A program made the translations under genes and the position numbers. DNA of 64,000 bases from Cryptomeria japonica (lineage: Eukaryota; Streptophyta; Pinopsida; Cupressales; Cupressaceae), in NCBI RefSeq assembly GCF_030272615.1, contig NC_081405.1, forward strand, positions 473,418,008 to 473,482,007, given 5' to 3'. Below the pieces are notes generated by a model. It saw only the letters and a program-made list of their open reading frames with translations, was not told the DNA's origin and searched no databases. Shown in pieces: positions 11,199-24,551 of the stretch; position 1 is the first letter of the stretch; each line of letters starts with the position of its first letter.

Positions 11199-12538
11199 TG
11201 TTGGATGTTAGAGTTTTTGGGATATGTTATTTTCATTGATGTCAACATAAACCCGTGTTGCAGATAATTGGTTGTTGCAAAGAGTTGGTTTTGGTGATCT
11301 AGTACAGATGTGTTGATATGGTTTATTGGGTTTTGAAATGCTTATCTATAGTTGATTCACTATGATTTTCATGATGCTATGAGGTGATTTGGTTGAGTTA
11401 TGCGATCCGATATGGTGACTAGTTTTTCAGTGTTCAGTGCTGTAGAACGGTGGTATTTGATTCATATTACTCCAAAATGATTATATCTTGAGTTGTGGAT
11501 TTTGGAGAGTGTTTGAAATGTTCATGTGTGTCCTCTAATTGGATGGTTTATGATTTGGAACTTCACATGCATATTTTTAGTTTGTCATTTGATGTTCTTG
11601 TGCTCGGGTGATGGTGTTAATGATGAATCTTATGATCCAGGTTGTTGCAGTGATTGCGGTGGAATTCACGATGCTTGTTGATCTCTGATCGTGTGCAATG
11701 CATTTTGGCGGTCCGCGTTGATCGTGGTGAGCGTTAATGAATATTTTATTGGTCTGGTGGTATTCTTTGTGTTATGTGATATATTCAGTGGTGTAGTGTG
11801 TTGCAGATGATCTTGGCAAATTATTTGATGGTTTTGCGTGTTTGAGGATTTGATTTGGGTCCTTTCTATATCGGTAATGACATTGTATTGGTCCAGTTAT
11901 GGATTTATATATCGTGTGGTGTAATTTTGTAATTAGGACTTATGTGTTGAGCTGACCTTGAGGGTTAAGGTTGATGAATTGTATAAAATACATGATGCAA
12001 TCATGCTAGTTGTGTGTCTATAGTTATGTTTATGATTTGAGAGGTTACTATATGCATGAACAAACAAATCTATCATTCGATAGTGTGGAAGAGTAGAGTG
12101 AAATTGTTGTGCATACATGTGCTTAACCGAAACTGTAACTAGACATTTGGAGATGCTATTCTTTCAGTTCATGTAATCCAAATTGTTGTCCAAACTTTGT
12201 AAGGCAGTGAGCCTTCCCAATGTTGTAGCCCTTTGTTATTTTGAGCAATGATCTCTAGGCTATGTTCCTAAATGCATGTGCATTCACCATTTTAATATTT
12301 ACACATACTACTATAGAGTATCATCTTATTGTGGGTAGGTTCCCACAGTGGTTTTTTCCTTAACCGGGTTTTTCACATCAAAATCTTTGTGTTATGTGTT
12401 TTGTTGATGTGGTGATTATCTTTTCTATTGTTGCTCATGATTAGATCTGTAATTAAGATTAATTTGTGTTGAGTTTGGTGAAAACTGATTCACCCCCCTC
12501 TCAATTTTTTCTACATTGTTGTTGTCCTATTGCTAACA
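11199..12538 (+). mobile_element. Solo LTR, Ty1/copia type
   Basis: The block starts TGTTGGATGTTAGAG and ends TTGCTAACA, the TG...CA form with TGTTAG/CTAACA inverted ends. The five bases outside are GTACT on the left and ATACT on the right, a 4-of-5 target-site duplication. The final 200 bp ('accgggtttttcacatcaaa', 'gttatgtgttttg', then a C-rich run) look like the R/U5 end of plant copia LTRs. No primer-binding site follows, so the internal region and partner LTR are absent. The left end could be 7 bp further right. Confidence 0.6.
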
Positions 12539-12545
12539 ATACTTG

Positions 12546-13324
12546 TATGATCAATGTCCTCATCTATAAGAGAGGGTCTTCGGTCCCACATGGTAGCTAA
12601 GATTGTGCATCATTATGAAACTCCCTGACTAGCTCTCTAGAATTTAGTCTTGGAGTATTCAGTAGAACCCCAAGTATATGTTTTGTATTGTGATGCTACT
12701 ATTTGCTACTTTGGGTGATGTGTATGCTTTGTGTCTGGTGTGAGTGTAAGCTTTCCCCCCTATGTTTATGATTGTGATTGTATGGACCATGTAACTATAT
12801 CCTTGCACAAGTGGGTGGACCTACGAGTTCCACATGATTGAGTGGCATGGAACCACCATTGGGGATTGGAGGCTATGGACAAGATGTTGCATTAAGTACC
12901 AATTTCTAGTTGTCTCTTATGCAACATTCCAATCCCAATCATGAGAGCATATAAACTAGGAAATTTGAGTCCTATGCAATGTAATTATAATTTATAAACA
13001 TTGGACCTCTTGTGAAGAGGAATATGTAATATGATGCAATTGGGATTATAATGTTTTCAAGTACATGATTTGGTGTTAGTATTAAGGATGAAGTTTCATG
13101 TGTAATTTACTTCCCTTATGCATGTTTATTATGCTTAAAATGAATGTAGGAACCTTTACTTTGGTTTAAAATGAACAAATATGTTGTTAGATGAACCTTG
13201 TTATATTGTTGTTTCTTAGTTTAGAAGTTCAGAAAATTGCTAAGTGTTTCATGTGTCATAGTCGGGCTTGTGCCTCAAAAAATATTAAGTATGAGGATAA
13301 GGCCTAGTGCAACCTTGACCTCTG
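12546..13324. other. No recognisable gene
   Basis: Plain sequence to the right of the solo LTR. No open frame, RNA gene or element end was recognised. Confidence 0.4.
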
Positions 13325-13545
13325 ACCCTTGAAAGTCTTCTTTCCATAGTCAAAACTTGTCATAGAGTTTTTGAGGTTTCAAGGTTTTGAGGTTTGGGGA
13401 TAAGCCTCATTGAGTTTAGTTCTAAACATAGTGTATCCCTAATCCCTGAAAGTCTTCTTTTCATAGTTAAAACATGCCTTAGAGTTTTTAAGGTTTGGGG
13501 ATGAGCCTCATGGAGTTCAGTTCTTAACATAGTGTATCCTCAACC
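13325..13545. repeat. Tandem duplication, about 115-bp unit
   Basis: Two units beginning 'cctt/ccct gaaagtcttctttt' (13,327 and 13,444) share 'agagttttt..aggtttgggga', 'gagcctcat.gagtt' and 'aacatagtgtatcc'. The first unit carries a short extra segment repeating 'gaggttt'. Confidence 0.65.
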
Positions 13546-14074
13546 CTCAACACCCGAAAGACTTGTCTTTGCTTTTAAGTTTTCTTGTCTATCACATTTT
13601 CGAGGATCAAACTTTCACACTTTGAGGTTCTTTAGTGTGACCTTTTTTGGGGGGAAACCTTGACCCTCGATCCTTGCAAAGGGAAATTTTTGAGGGTGTG
13701 CATCAAATTTTTTTGTGAATTTTTGGGCTTACAACCCCAAAATATTTCGATACTACAACCCTGACTTCTGGTTTTAGCTATCTATTGGGTACTAAATTAT
13801 ACACTAGTGATCTACATTTTTTTGATGAGGAATCCTTTTGGGGTTAAACCCCATGAGTCCTAAAGTGATCATATATGCCCTATCATGCTCTTGTGAGGTT
13901 GATTTTTCTTTGGTTAAATGATAGTCTTCCATCGTTACCTCTTTGCTTATGTAATGGTGAGGTTAGCTAGTGAGCCTATTCATGAAATTGATACTATACT
14001 TGGGTGTAATTCTTTGCGAGATAGTTATTTGCAATTAAGATTATTACTTGTGTATCTTCAATGAGATGCTATGC
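13546..14074. other. No recognisable gene; left flank of an LTR element
   Basis: Plain sequence. It ends with CTAAC (14,075-14,079), the left target-site duplication of the next element. Confidence 0.4.
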
Positions 14075-14079
14075 TAACT

Positions 14080-15222
14080 ATAGTGTCATAAAATTGTGAC
14101 CCTAGAAATTTTCAACCACATTAGGGTCCTCACGCATGTGAGATCGAATCCCCTAACCTAATCGGAAACCAAAGACTTCTCAACCCTTAGAATATGCTTC
14201 TTCCTTGGCCTCTGCACCACCCTGTCTGTACTTTTCCCTGGAGAAAGGGGCAAGACCCTTCCTAGGCTTGCATTGTAGGTTGTGCAGTCGGCGGGAAACT
14301 TCCCCGATGTCGGCCTATGACAAAAATCAGTCAATTAAACCCTAATTAACAAGTATTTAAGTTGCATTTGCCCTCTCATTTGCAAAGAAGTGGGGTTAAG
14401 CTATAAGACAGATGCATGAGATCACACATTCAAGCATTGTTTTCAAGCATTGAGCATTCTCCAGTCTCCCTTCAAGGCTAGGTATTGTATTCAAGTCAAG
14501 GATTCAAACATTGAAGAGGAGATTGATTCCAACATTCAATTCCACACAAGCATTTCTATAAAAAATCTATCTACAACCTCCCTTGAGGTGATTTACAATT
14601 TAGTCTTTCATTTACATTCAATTGCAAGTACTTTCTTTCATTACTTGGTTAATCTCAAAACTAGGGTTTGACCTGAAGGAAAACCCCCAATCCCAACCCA
14701 TTTTCCTCTCTTTTCTCTATGTAGGTTGCAGGTGCACAACTGTACTTTCAGATTTGGGCTCCATTTGCAGAGGCAGAAAAACCCTTTTTGTTTCGCAGAT
14801 TTTTCGGAGAACCGTGTACATTCCCGCCATGGTCTAGGAAAATTTTCCTCAAATTCGTAGAGCAACTTCGTCTCAACATATTACTACCAGATCTAGGTGT
14901 ACAACTTCATCCCATACTCCAATCTCAAGTTATAATCAGTTCTTTGTCACTTTTGCACTACATAATTCAATCGATTCCTTTCCATTTGAAATAGGAAGAG
15001 GGGATCAACTTATCATTCCCATTTCATTTAGAATTCTATCTTCTTCTTAGGAAGTTGAATCTAGTGAATTTTCCTCTCCTCTTCCAATGTAATTAGGTGA
15101 AAAGTGTTTGAAGGGAAATTGGTAGTGAAACTCTCATCTCTCCTTGAAGGGAAAGGGTAGTTTTCCTCTTGATCTCTCATTCACACATTTTTCACCCACC
15201 AATACACTTTGGTGAAATTACA
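14080..15222 (+). repeat. 5' LTR of the old gag-only element
   Basis: It begins TATAGTGTCATAAAATTG (the partner LTR begins TGTAGTG, so the first G has mutated) and ends GGTGAAATTACA. It contains a segment shared with the LTR of the younger relative: 'cgcagatttttcggaga' followed by the word pair 'ccgtg/ccatggtc'. Confidence 0.85.
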
Positions 15223-15225
15223 TTT

Positions 15226-15243
15226 TGGTGAACTCGATGTCTT
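15226..15243 (+). other. Primer-binding-like site
   Basis: TGGTGAACTCGATGT lies three bases inside the 5' LTR. The relative at 36,262-36,279 reads TGGCGAACCCGACGT, so this copy differs by three C-to-T changes. The priming tRNA is not assigned. Confidence 0.6.
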
Positions 15244-16344
15244 GCATGCTTTCCCTTGAACAAAATTGCATATATTTTTTCATTTGCAAGTTTAAATTTT
15301 CTGCAAACTTAGTAGTTAAATCATTAAAAACCCTAGTCTTTGAAATTAAAATTGAACTTGTGATTTGTAAAAATTGCTTGTGGTTATCTTAGATCTGAAT
15401 ATTGTTTTGTTTTTCAAATTCAATTTCCTCATTGTCTTGTTCAATTTACAAATCAAATTTACAAAATTAAGTGGTTACTTATTAAAACCCTAATTTTCAA
15501 AAATAATCTTGAACTTGTGCAAAAATTGGATTTTCATTTAATTTTCAGATTTTTTATTATTCTCAGATTTGTTTTCATTCCTACAATTCAAATTTTCAAT
15601 TTTCCTCCTTTTTCCAAAATTCAAATTTCAAAATTAAGTGGTTAGGTCATAAAACCCTAATTTTCAAATTTAATTGGATTTTGTGCAAATTTCACTCAAT
15701 TTCATTCAAATTCAGATTTCTAAGCATTTTCCAAGGTGTCCCTATCCATTAGGTTTGACCTTTTTCAAATTTTCAATTTAATTCCTCTTTTTCTTCAAAA
15801 CCCTAATAGGGTCCTATTTTTACATTTGAACCTTAATTTCGCCCATCTAGAAATTGTAAAATTCGTCATTTTTTGGGGGCTAGGTTTGAAATCATCGAAA
15901 ATATTCATCCCTGAAAATTTTGAAAAAAGTTTGTCGAACCATGTGCATTTCCACCACGGTCCTCGACTTTTTTCCCAAAATTTTGGGAAACTGTTATAAA
16001 TGTATTTAATAGCCTAAATCCAGAAGATTGGCTGATTTTGTCAATTTTTTATCCCTCTAGAATAAAAAATACCTCCAAAATTCAACATTTCAAAATTTCA
16101 AGAAATTTTTTAAAATTAAGAGGTTAATTATAATCTACCTTGATTTTAAAAATTTTGATTTTAAAATGAAGTGGTACCCTTGGTCTTAATTTTAAAATTC
16201 CAATTTCCTTTCATTTTGGAAATTGTGTCATCCTCTTCTTCTAACAAAGTTCAAATTGTTTAATTAGTATTTTCTTAAATTTTGCATTAATCAATTTTGT
16301 AAACTTTGTTCCAAAATTCAAAATTCAAATTTTCTCTCTAGTGC
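15244..16344 (+). other. Untranslated leader of the old gag-only element
   Basis: AT-rich leader with many 'aaaccctaa' words and 'ttcaaattt' runs. Near 15,930-15,990 it has a diverged copy of the GC-rich 'ccacggtcctcg' word that recurs in the LTRs of this family. No gene. Confidence 0.5.
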
Positions 16345-19300
16345 ATGAGTTTCACCACTATTAGTCCTACCTACACTATCCCCATTAGACGAAGCATTAT
16401 AATTAAGACCTCCAAAGGTTTAATTATTGAGGAGATGGATCCTAAATTGGGTGACTTCTTTAATGAGGATCATGCTAATTCTTCTCATCCTAATCATGTG
16501 CCTATTCACCCCATTGATGAATCCCATGATGAACATGAAGAAGCTTTAACTAGGGTCTCTATAGATCAAATTTCCACATTGGACACAATTTGATAAATTT
16601 CAACAATGGATGTCTTAGGAATACCCTAATAGTGAAGCTCTTCCATTAATTAAAGGCCTTAACCACATGACTCAAAGTGATAAGAATGGAATTGATATAT
16701 TGTGTGGCATTGCACATATTGTTGATTCTAATGTCATGCCTATCAAGAGTTGTGTCGAAGCCCTAGGTTATTCACAACCTTCAACACAAGTCAATCCTTC
16801 AATTCCTTTGACTACTCTTATGACTAGTATTCCTACTTTTACCTCCAACATCATGGCTACATCAACTCAAAATGTCATTCCTACAACCATTGGTCATGGG
16901 GGAAATCCCTCTTCTTCATTTAATCCTCCATCTTTACCTATGTCTTCCACAAGTATTCCTATTATCTCTCAACCAATCAATGTGACACAAGGGGGCAATT
17001 CCTTCAACAACTTTGTTCCTCTTTTAAGTGTCCTCGTTCCTACCCAATCATCACCTATGCCTACTTATCATAATGTCCCGCTACCTTATTCTCATTCCAT
17101 GCCTTCCTTCAATAACATCGCACCACCTTCTCAATCAACTATGCCTAACATTCATTCTTCTACTGGAGCAATAATTAACAATCTTGCTCAAACTGTGTCT
17201 TCCTTACAACAACAAATTCCTTCTATGAGTCAATCCAAGTTTAGTGTACCCACCTTTGATGTTGCGAGCCCACTTTCTCTTGATATTGTTAAATTTGTGC
17301 CACCTAAACATGTTGAAATCCCTCAATTAGAACTCTACAATGGAAAAGGTGATCCTCTTACGCATGTCAAAACATTTTAAACGTTGTGTACTGATTTTGC
17401 TTATGATCAAAGATTGCTTGCAAAATTGTTTACAAGAACACTAAGAGATAAGGCTTTACAATTGTATTGCTCTTTGCCTTCTTATTCTATCACTTCTTTT
17501 CAACAACTGGCAAATGCTTTCATCCATCAATTTCAAAACAACATTGGTCCTAAAATCACTTTGCCTGATTTAATGCATTGTAAACAAGGTGTTAAAGAAA
17601 AAGTGATTGATTTCATTAGTAGATATAAGAATTTGTGTGCTCAAATTTCTTTTCATGTACCTGATAATGATATTCAATAAATTTTCATTTCTAATTCGTA
17701 AAAAGATATCTAGGAAAAGCTTCTTTTGTCTGATTTTACTTCATTTTCACAGTTGTACGCAACACTCCACAATTATCAACTGGTTGTGATTCAAATGGAG
17801 AAATCCACTCCTATGGCTCCAAGTGATAAGAGGGAGAGTTTTCAACAACCATTTGTGAAGTTCAAACCAACAAAAAGCTTCATCAAGTTCAATGATACAA
17901 TCAACAACAACAATGTGAATGCTACAACAGGTGTGCCTTCTATTTCTAATTTTTTTCAAATAGAAAGAGTTTACTTCTTTGAATGAATCTTTACATAGTA
18001 TTATGTCTCAGTTGTTGCAAACAAATGTTATCAAACTTTCTCCTATAAAACTAGTTGATCCTTCTAAAATTGCATCCCCTTATTTTGATAACAATTCTTT
18101 TTGTCCATTTCATCGTCAGCCTGGTCATGATACTGAGAAATGTTTCACATTGAAAGATAAGATTAAAGATTTGATTTATAATAATACTATATCTATGGTA
18201 GGTGTGAATGATAAAGGGAATAAATCAGTAGCTCCTCCTAATCAAAATCTTAAGATTTTCACTGATCCCTTGCCTTCTCACACCTCTAACATTATTGAGA
18301 TTGTGCCTAATTCTTTCTCTTCTAAGGAATTCACCTCTATGGCTCCGAACTTGGTTCCAATATGATAGAAAAAAAAAGATATTCCTAAGGATCCTTGTAT
18401 TACATTTGACCCTAGTGAGACCATTAGAGAACCTGATGGCCCTTTATACATAGTTGCGAAGGTTAAGGATATCCCTTGTCATGGTGCCCTTATTTATCCC
18501 TCTTGCATGGTTAATTTCATAACTGAAGAGTATCTTTTCACTTTACGATTGCATAAACCAATATATGATGCTTCTAATGTGGTAAAGTTATTTGATGGAT
18601 TCTCTTGTCCTACCATTGGCTCTATCACCCTTCTTGTTGAAGTTCATACTAAATCCATAGATGTTGACTTTGTTATCATATCCTCTTTCGAGCAATTCCA
18701 TGTGAAGTTGGGCTACCCTTGGATATCTTCCATGAAGGCTATTTCTTCTCCAATCCACAAGTGTCTAAAATTACCTCACAATGGAGAAATCATAACTATG
18801 AACCATAGCTTATTTTGTCCATCTGAAAGAAGCCCCAGTGTTCCTACTGATTTCATTTGGCCTAAACAATTTCAATCTCTTCCATCAAGGAGTGATGCTC
18901 TTTTTCAATCTTATAAAAAATGGAAGAAAGATATGATCTTATCTTTAAGTGAACGTAGATCCCCAACACTTGACATTCCTATTATTCCTCAAGATGAGGT
19001 TCTTCCCCTCATGGATAGAACTAATCTCCCTCCTAAGGAATATTGTCAACCTATTCCAATGGATGTGACTATACCTTCTCCTAAGAAGAACAACAATATT
19101 CTTCCTAAGGTTAGACCTGTACCTCCTCCTCATGATGGACTTGGTCTCCTTCCTACACCTAATATTTCTCCTTTATATGGCACAATTCCACCTCCTTCCT
19201 CTTATCGAGAGAAGAGGCCTGCTTCTCCTCTTGTTCAACCTAAAATACCTTAACATAAACCTTCAACTATCAAGGAGAGAAACATTCCTACTTTTTCAAG

Positions 19301-19841
19301 TGTTCCTCCTCCTTCTCAGCCTTCCACTAAGACTTGATGGAATCATTGTGCAAGAGAATGTTGATGAAGATGCCATGTTCAATCTCATGAAGCTATCCCT
19401 CAAAATACTCAATCTCCTCAGACTCTGATAGTTGACATGATTCCCTTTTCTCCTAAGCAAGATGTTCAACCTACATCTCCAAATCATAAGTTGCATAAAA
19501 CATGTGATGGTTTTACTCCCATTTGTGTTATTGCTCCTCTTTCTCTAAACTTTGATAAAGAAATGGGTGAAAATGTTATTCATGATGGCAATACAACTCC
19601 TAATGCTTCTGATAGTGAGTATGAATATGTTGATGTGGACAAGCATTTATCAACTGAATTTTCACAAACCCTAATCCTAGCTCCTAGAATCAAACAAAGT
19701 GACTTACCACATGAGCATAGTCCTTATTTGGATCTTGTGATAGCTCTATCTGCTATGCTCGATGTTGCTCCTCTGGCGTGTTTCTCGCCTTCCCGAAATA
19801 GTGATCAACAAGATCAGGAGGCGGATGTCATGATAGATTAG
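16345..19841 (+). pseudogene. Decayed Gag plus protease-like protein of the old gag-only element
   Basis: The protein matches the nearly intact copy at 31,695-35,108 along its length. The ATG at 16,345 opens MSFTTISPTYTIPIRRS; a Ser/Pro/Asn-rich region follows (16,760-17,200). The capsid-like Gag domain (17,230-17,800) includes LYNGKGDPLTHVKTF and VKEKVIDFISRYK. A CHHC-type knuckle (CPFHRQPGHDTEKC, near 18,100) and a retropepsin-like fold (near 18,440-18,800) come next, then a Pro-rich tail ending at 19,841. Breaks include stops at 17,378 and 17,680 and shifts between frames near 16,600, 17,960 and 19,250. Gag packages the RNA; the protease-like part lacks a canonical DTG motif. Confidence 0.8.
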
Positions 19842-20580
19842 CAATATTAGCACTATAGATCTTCTCTCTCTCTTTTCTTGCTCTTTTGTGACCATTCTTC
19901 TATGTGTATCCCTGTTCTTCTATTGTTCCGTTAATGTCTACTTGGGGACAATGGAAAAAATTGAGATATTTTCTTGGTCTCTTTCATGTTAACTTAAAAG
20001 ACATCCTCTCTTCTTGTTCTTCCAAAGTAGTGTCCTTTCTTTGGGGAATGATGATTATTATATGCACATACATATATGATATACATGAGTTATCATACAA
20101 CATACTGACCCCAAGGAAAGCAAAACTACTTTGTACCTTGTGTTTTATGTTCATTATCCTTTGGTTTATTCCTTGATTGGGGGCTAAATCCTTTCGATAA
20201 CATGCTCCCTCTCTTCCCTATCTCTTGAGTGTATCCTACCTTAAAGAAATTTCTCCCGATAAGGCACGCATGATCACTTCAATGTGGGGGCATACACTCC
20301 ACTCATATTTTCATTTTTGATACTTAGAATTATTTAGTGAGCTTTATTTGTTTGTAATATTTGGTATCCTTACTTTCATGACTCATAGTGAAGGAGAATT
20401 TGCTACTTGCAGTCATGGTTCTCCCCTTATCGATCTTCCCTTTTACTTTGTCAATTGAAGTTGTAAGATCCTAAGTCCACTGGGGGCTTGGTGCATCTTG
20501 CCTCCTCGACATGGTAAAATTATTTCAATCTTGTTTCCTTGTACTTTATCGATAGTAATGGTGTACACTCATACTCCCAC
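19842..20580 (+). other. 3' untranslated part of the old gag-only element
   Basis: No gene. The segment corresponds to 30,963-31,694 in the younger relative (shared 'cttaagtccactgggggcttggtg' and 'cactccc...taaagtgggg' words, here on the plus strand). Confidence 0.6.
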
Positions 20581-20596
20581 TAAAGTGGGGACTAAA
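20581..20596 (+). other. Polypurine tract
   Basis: TAAAGTGGGGACTAAA lies directly before the 3' LTR start (TGTAGTGTC at 20,597). The younger relative has the same tract with one extra G. It primes plus-strand synthesis in LTR elements. Confidence 0.75.
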
Positions 20597-21714
20597 TGTA
20601 GTGTCATAAAATTGAGACCCTATAAATTTTTGACCACATTAGGGTCCTCATGCACGTGAGATTGAATCCCTTAACCTGATCAGAGATTGGAGACAACTCA
20701 ACCCTCAGAATCTACTTCTTCCTTGGCCTTTGCATCACCCTGTCTATACTCTACCCTGGAGAAAGGGGTAGGATAGGGGTGTGGTACCCTTGTCCCTGCC
20801 CTATTTTGGGGCAGGACCCTTCCTAGGCTGCATTGTAGGTTGTGCATTGGGTGGGAAACTTCCCTGATGTCGGCCTATGATGAAAATCAGTCAATTAAGC
20901 CCTAATTGACAAGTATTTAAGTTGCATTTTCCCTCTCATTTGCAAAGAAATGGCATTAAGTGATAAGATAGATACATGAGATCATGCATTCAAGCATTCT
21001 TTTCAAGCATTGAGCATTCTCAAGTCTCCCTTCAAGGCTAGGTGTTGCATTTAAGTCAAGGATTCAACCATTGAAGAGGAGGTTGATTCCAACATTCAAT
21101 TCCACACAAAAATTTCTATCAACATTCTATCTACAACCTCCCTTGAGGTAATTTACAATTTAGTCTTTCATTTACATTCACTTGCAAGTACTTTCTTTCA
21201 TTACTTGGTTAATTCCAAAACTAGTGTTTGACCTGAAGGAAAACCCCCACTCCCAACCCATTTTCCTCTCTTTTTTGTGTGTAGGTTTTACTTTTGGATT
21301 CAGGATCCATTTGCAGAGGTAGAAAAACCCTTTTCATTTCATGAATTTTTCGGAGGACCATGTACATTCTCACCACGGTCTGGGCAACTTTTCCTCAAAT
21401 TCGTAGGGTGAATTCGTCTCGACATATTACTGCTAGATCCAGGTGCACAAGTTCATCCCATACTCTGATCTCAAGTTATAATCAGTTCTTTGTCACTTTT
21501 GCACTACATAATTCAATCAATTCCTTTCCTTTTCAAATAGGAAGAGGGGATCAACTTATAAGTCCCATTTCATTCAGAATTCTATCTTTTTCTTGGGAGG
21601 TTTAACCTAGTGAATTTTCCTCTCCTGTTCCAATGTAATTAGGTGAAAAGTGTTTTCCTTTTGATTTCTCATTCACACATTTTTCACCCACCAATACACT
21701 TTGGTGACATTACA
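20597..21714 (+). repeat. 3' LTR of the old gag-only element
   Basis: It begins TGTAGTGTCATAAAATTG and ends GGTGACATTACA, followed by CTAAC. Relative to the 5' LTR it carries an extra segment near 20,770-20,812 and lacks about 60 bp near 21,650 ('gaagggaaattgg...'). Confidence 0.85.
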
Positions 21715-21785
21715 CTAACATAATGTTTCAAAAGAATAAATTTTAGCTTGGATTTTTGCCTTGGTCCTTCAGATGAGTCATTACA

Positions 21786-21789
21786 ATAT

Positions 21790-21878
<89 letters not shown>
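21786..21878. repeat. (CATACA)n microsatellite, left arm
   Basis: About fifteen copies of the CATACA hexamer. The array continues at 37,613 on the other side of the copia element, so the element landed inside one array. Confidence 0.95.
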
Positions 21879-23415
21879 TGATAGTTTTGATACTTAATGT
21901 AAGTACAGATCCAATAGCCATCAAGATGAGAGGAGGTGGTGAATCATACAAACTTAATCATCCATAAAAACATCAGATTCAACCTCGATAACATATATAT
22001 CGGTCATATAACCAAAACTGTCAAACATGCAAATTCAAAAGGATATGAACAATATAAACCTCATAACACCAGATTTAACATGGAAACCCAAATAGGGAAA
22101 AATCATTGTGGGATTTCGGACCCACTAAGAAATATACTCTTCTAGAGTATGCTCGGTTAAAAGAAAATCCTGTTAAAGATTATAAACGCATTGCTAGATG
22201 TGACCTGGTTAAGGGATTTCCCTCAGATCTGTTAGAATCTTCACTTTGTTAGAAGTGACCTTGTTAAAGGATTTCAAACACTCAATAAGAATGTCACCTT
22301 GCTAGAGGATTTTACAAATAAGACTGTTAAGTCCACTCGGCTAAGAGATTTTCTGCTACTTCTCAAAATAACAGTAATAAAAATATGTTTGCAACTTCAC
22401 ATCTAAAAAATGTTGAAGTAGATTCTTATTTGCTCAATACAATCAATTCATAGGACTTATCTTGTCCCTCTACTGGGCTATATACTCTATTATCAAAATA
22501 GGTCTTCAAGCTTCTGTGCTCAGTAATCACTATGTAGCATCCTTGTGCATACATTTGCCCGCATGCATTGTTTTTCAATAGTTTCCTATTTATAAACAAT
22601 CTTCTAACCGCTTAATCTCCTTGATCACATTTCCCATGATCAATCATAGCCATCAGATCTTCAATCTTGTCCAGGTTCAATGTATCCTTCGATCTGAAAA
22701 CATTTTACCTCACCTTGGAACTTGCATTTTCACCTTGGAACTTGTGTTAGGGTATTGCAGTTCAATCTGAGCTGTAGATCTTCCTGCCAATCTTTCTTTA
22801 CCATAGATTCTTTAACAGTCTTCATACATGGCTTACGAATCATTTAATTCACTCCAGCTCATTATCTTCCTTCATTAAATATCACATGTAAACATTTAAT
22901 GCATTATTTTATAGCTCGGTAAATACTAAACTTCACTCGGTAGACATTTTGCCTTCATCAACCAATAGCGATAACCTTAGGGTTTACCAACTAGGTTCCT
23001 TAGGGTTTACCGACTAGGTTCTTTGCTTGGTAACATAGTATAGTATTAACCTTTCAAACAATAGCATATGTAGGATATCAAAACAATCTAAACAACATGA
23101 TCTCATCATTGTCTAACTCGGTAATAGTTGCCCATTGAATAACTTATCCCCTTATTCATCATATTCTTTCTGTGTCTTTTACCGACATCTTTATACTCAT
23201 CAAATCACACTTCTTAAGATATGGCAACATCGTACTGAATTAGAAAATTAGTTTCTTGACATCAATGACAAAATAATAATATTAAAACAGTAATCATCCT
23301 TAATCAGTTATATTCATAGTCATCAACAACCTTCTCAATATCCTTATTGAAATGCCAACAATCTCTCATTGTAATTGGAATGCCAACCTTCTTTTTTTCT
23401 ATTGTAATGCCAACA
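21879..23415 (-). repeat. 3' LTR of the copia element
   Basis: On the minus strand it begins TGTTGGCATTACAATAG (at 23,415) and ends ACTATCA (at 21,879). It is collinear with 28,149-29,640 plus 37,557-37,612. Confidence 0.9.
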
Positions 23416-23427
23416 ATATCCCCCTTT
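23416..23427 (-). other. Polypurine tract of the copia element
   Basis: AAAGGGGGATAT on the minus strand lies directly before the 3' LTR start at 23,415. Confidence 0.8.
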
Positions 23428-23911
23428 GGCATTGATGGAAAAACCAATTGATTTGACCTTAAGAGATTCGGATTGCTAAGATTTGGAAATGTTGAAATGC
23501 TCTCCCCCATACATTAGACTTGTCTTGTTTTCTCAATCTTCTTTCCAATCTGTAGTCTGCTCAGTTTTATCTTAGTCTTCTCCCCTGATAGGTCTTCTCC
23601 TCTATATTGGTCTGATAGGTCTTCTCCCTTATATTGGTCTGATAGGTGTTCTCCCTTATATTGGTCTTCTCCCCCTTTGACAACAATGCCAAAAAGAAAA
23701 GAACTAAAAACATAAATTTTTTTCATGTAAGAAGTTATTTCCTGTTGTTGTGTATCAACCGAGTCTTGGTCAGAGCATTTGTCTTCAATTCCTATTCCCT
23801 ATTTATTGTTTCCTGCACACCTTTAGAAAACCTTCTAAAGTGTGTAAATCAACATCAACTCCTAAAAGATATTCTGTAGATTCATCGAATTGATGCTTTC
23901 ACCAAACTCGA
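23428..23911 (-). other. 3' untranslated part of the copia element
   Basis: No gene. A tandem repeat of about 33 bp ('ggtcttctcccttatattggtctgata', three to four units) spans about 23,577-23,676. A second purine-rich word (GTCAAAGGGGGAGA on the minus strand) lies at about 23,668-23,681. Confidence 0.6.
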
Positions 23912-24473
23912 TCAATGAATGGAAGATAGGGGTAGGACCCCTAACTGACTTCTAAGATATTCAAAAGTGTCCTTTGGTAGTGGCTTGGTGAAGATATCTA
24001 CTATTTGCTCCTTTGTACTAACATATTCCAACACCACTTTCTTCTCTTGAACTTCTTCTCTAAGATAATGATATTTGATAGAGATGTGCTTTGTCTTAGA
24101 GTGCATAACAGGATTATTTGAAATGTTAATGGCACTAGTGTTATCACAATATAGTTACTTGCTCGGTAACTTGCTCATTTATACCTTCCAACAGTTGTTT
24201 AATCCATGCTATATTGGTGCAATTTAGTGCTGCAGCAACATATTCAGCTTCAGCTATTGACTGAGAAACACATCCTTGTTTCTTGCTAAGCCAACTCACT
24301 AGTCTTTCTCCTAAAAAGAAAGCTCCTCCACTTGTGTTTTTCCTATCATCAATGTTGCCTACCCAATCAGCATCAGTATAAACTTTTAAATCAAACTCAT
24401 TTCCTTTCTGATATACCAAACCATAATCTTTAGTGCCTTTTAAGTATCTGAAAATTCTTTTGATTGCCGTCAT
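23912..24473 (-). pseudogene. RNase H domain of copia Pol
   Basis: This is the C-terminal end of the copia polyprotein, which degrades RNA in the RNA-DNA hybrid. Visible motifs are IFRYLKGTKDYGL, YTDADWVGNIDDRKNTSG (first Asp), SIAEAEYVAAA (Glu) and SIKYHYLREEV, with the terminal hallmark EQIVDIFTKPLPKDTFEYLR. A one-base frameshift near 24,150 separates the two halves. A stop near 24,552 separates it from the end of reverse transcriptase. Length and motif order are normal for copia. Confidence 0.9.
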
Positions 24474-24551
24474 GTGTGTTTCCTTAGGATCTACAGAAAA
24501 TCTTGCAACAATACCTACTGCATGTGCTATATCTGGCCTGCTATGAACAAC

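Larger units (their letters stand above)
14080..21714 (+). mobile_element. Old gag-only LTR retrotransposon (gypsy type, non-autonomous)
   Basis: Two direct repeats, 14,080-15,222 and 20,597-21,714, bound an internal region with primer-binding-like and polypurine sites and a decayed gag. The bases CTAAC at 14,075-14,079 and 21,715-21,719 are a perfect 5-bp target-site duplication. The internal region ends with the gag and protease-like reading. No reverse transcriptase, RNase H or integrase motif is present in any frame, so replication would have needed another element's enzymes. The LTRs differ by roughly a tenth of positions by eye and by a 40-bp indel near 20,765, so the insertion is old. 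It is a relative of the element at 29,641-37,551. Confidence 0.85.

Noticed and set aside
23514-23726. Frame with DQYKGEDLS-type repeats
   Set aside because: It translates a 33-bp tandem repeat in the 3' untranslated part of the copia element.
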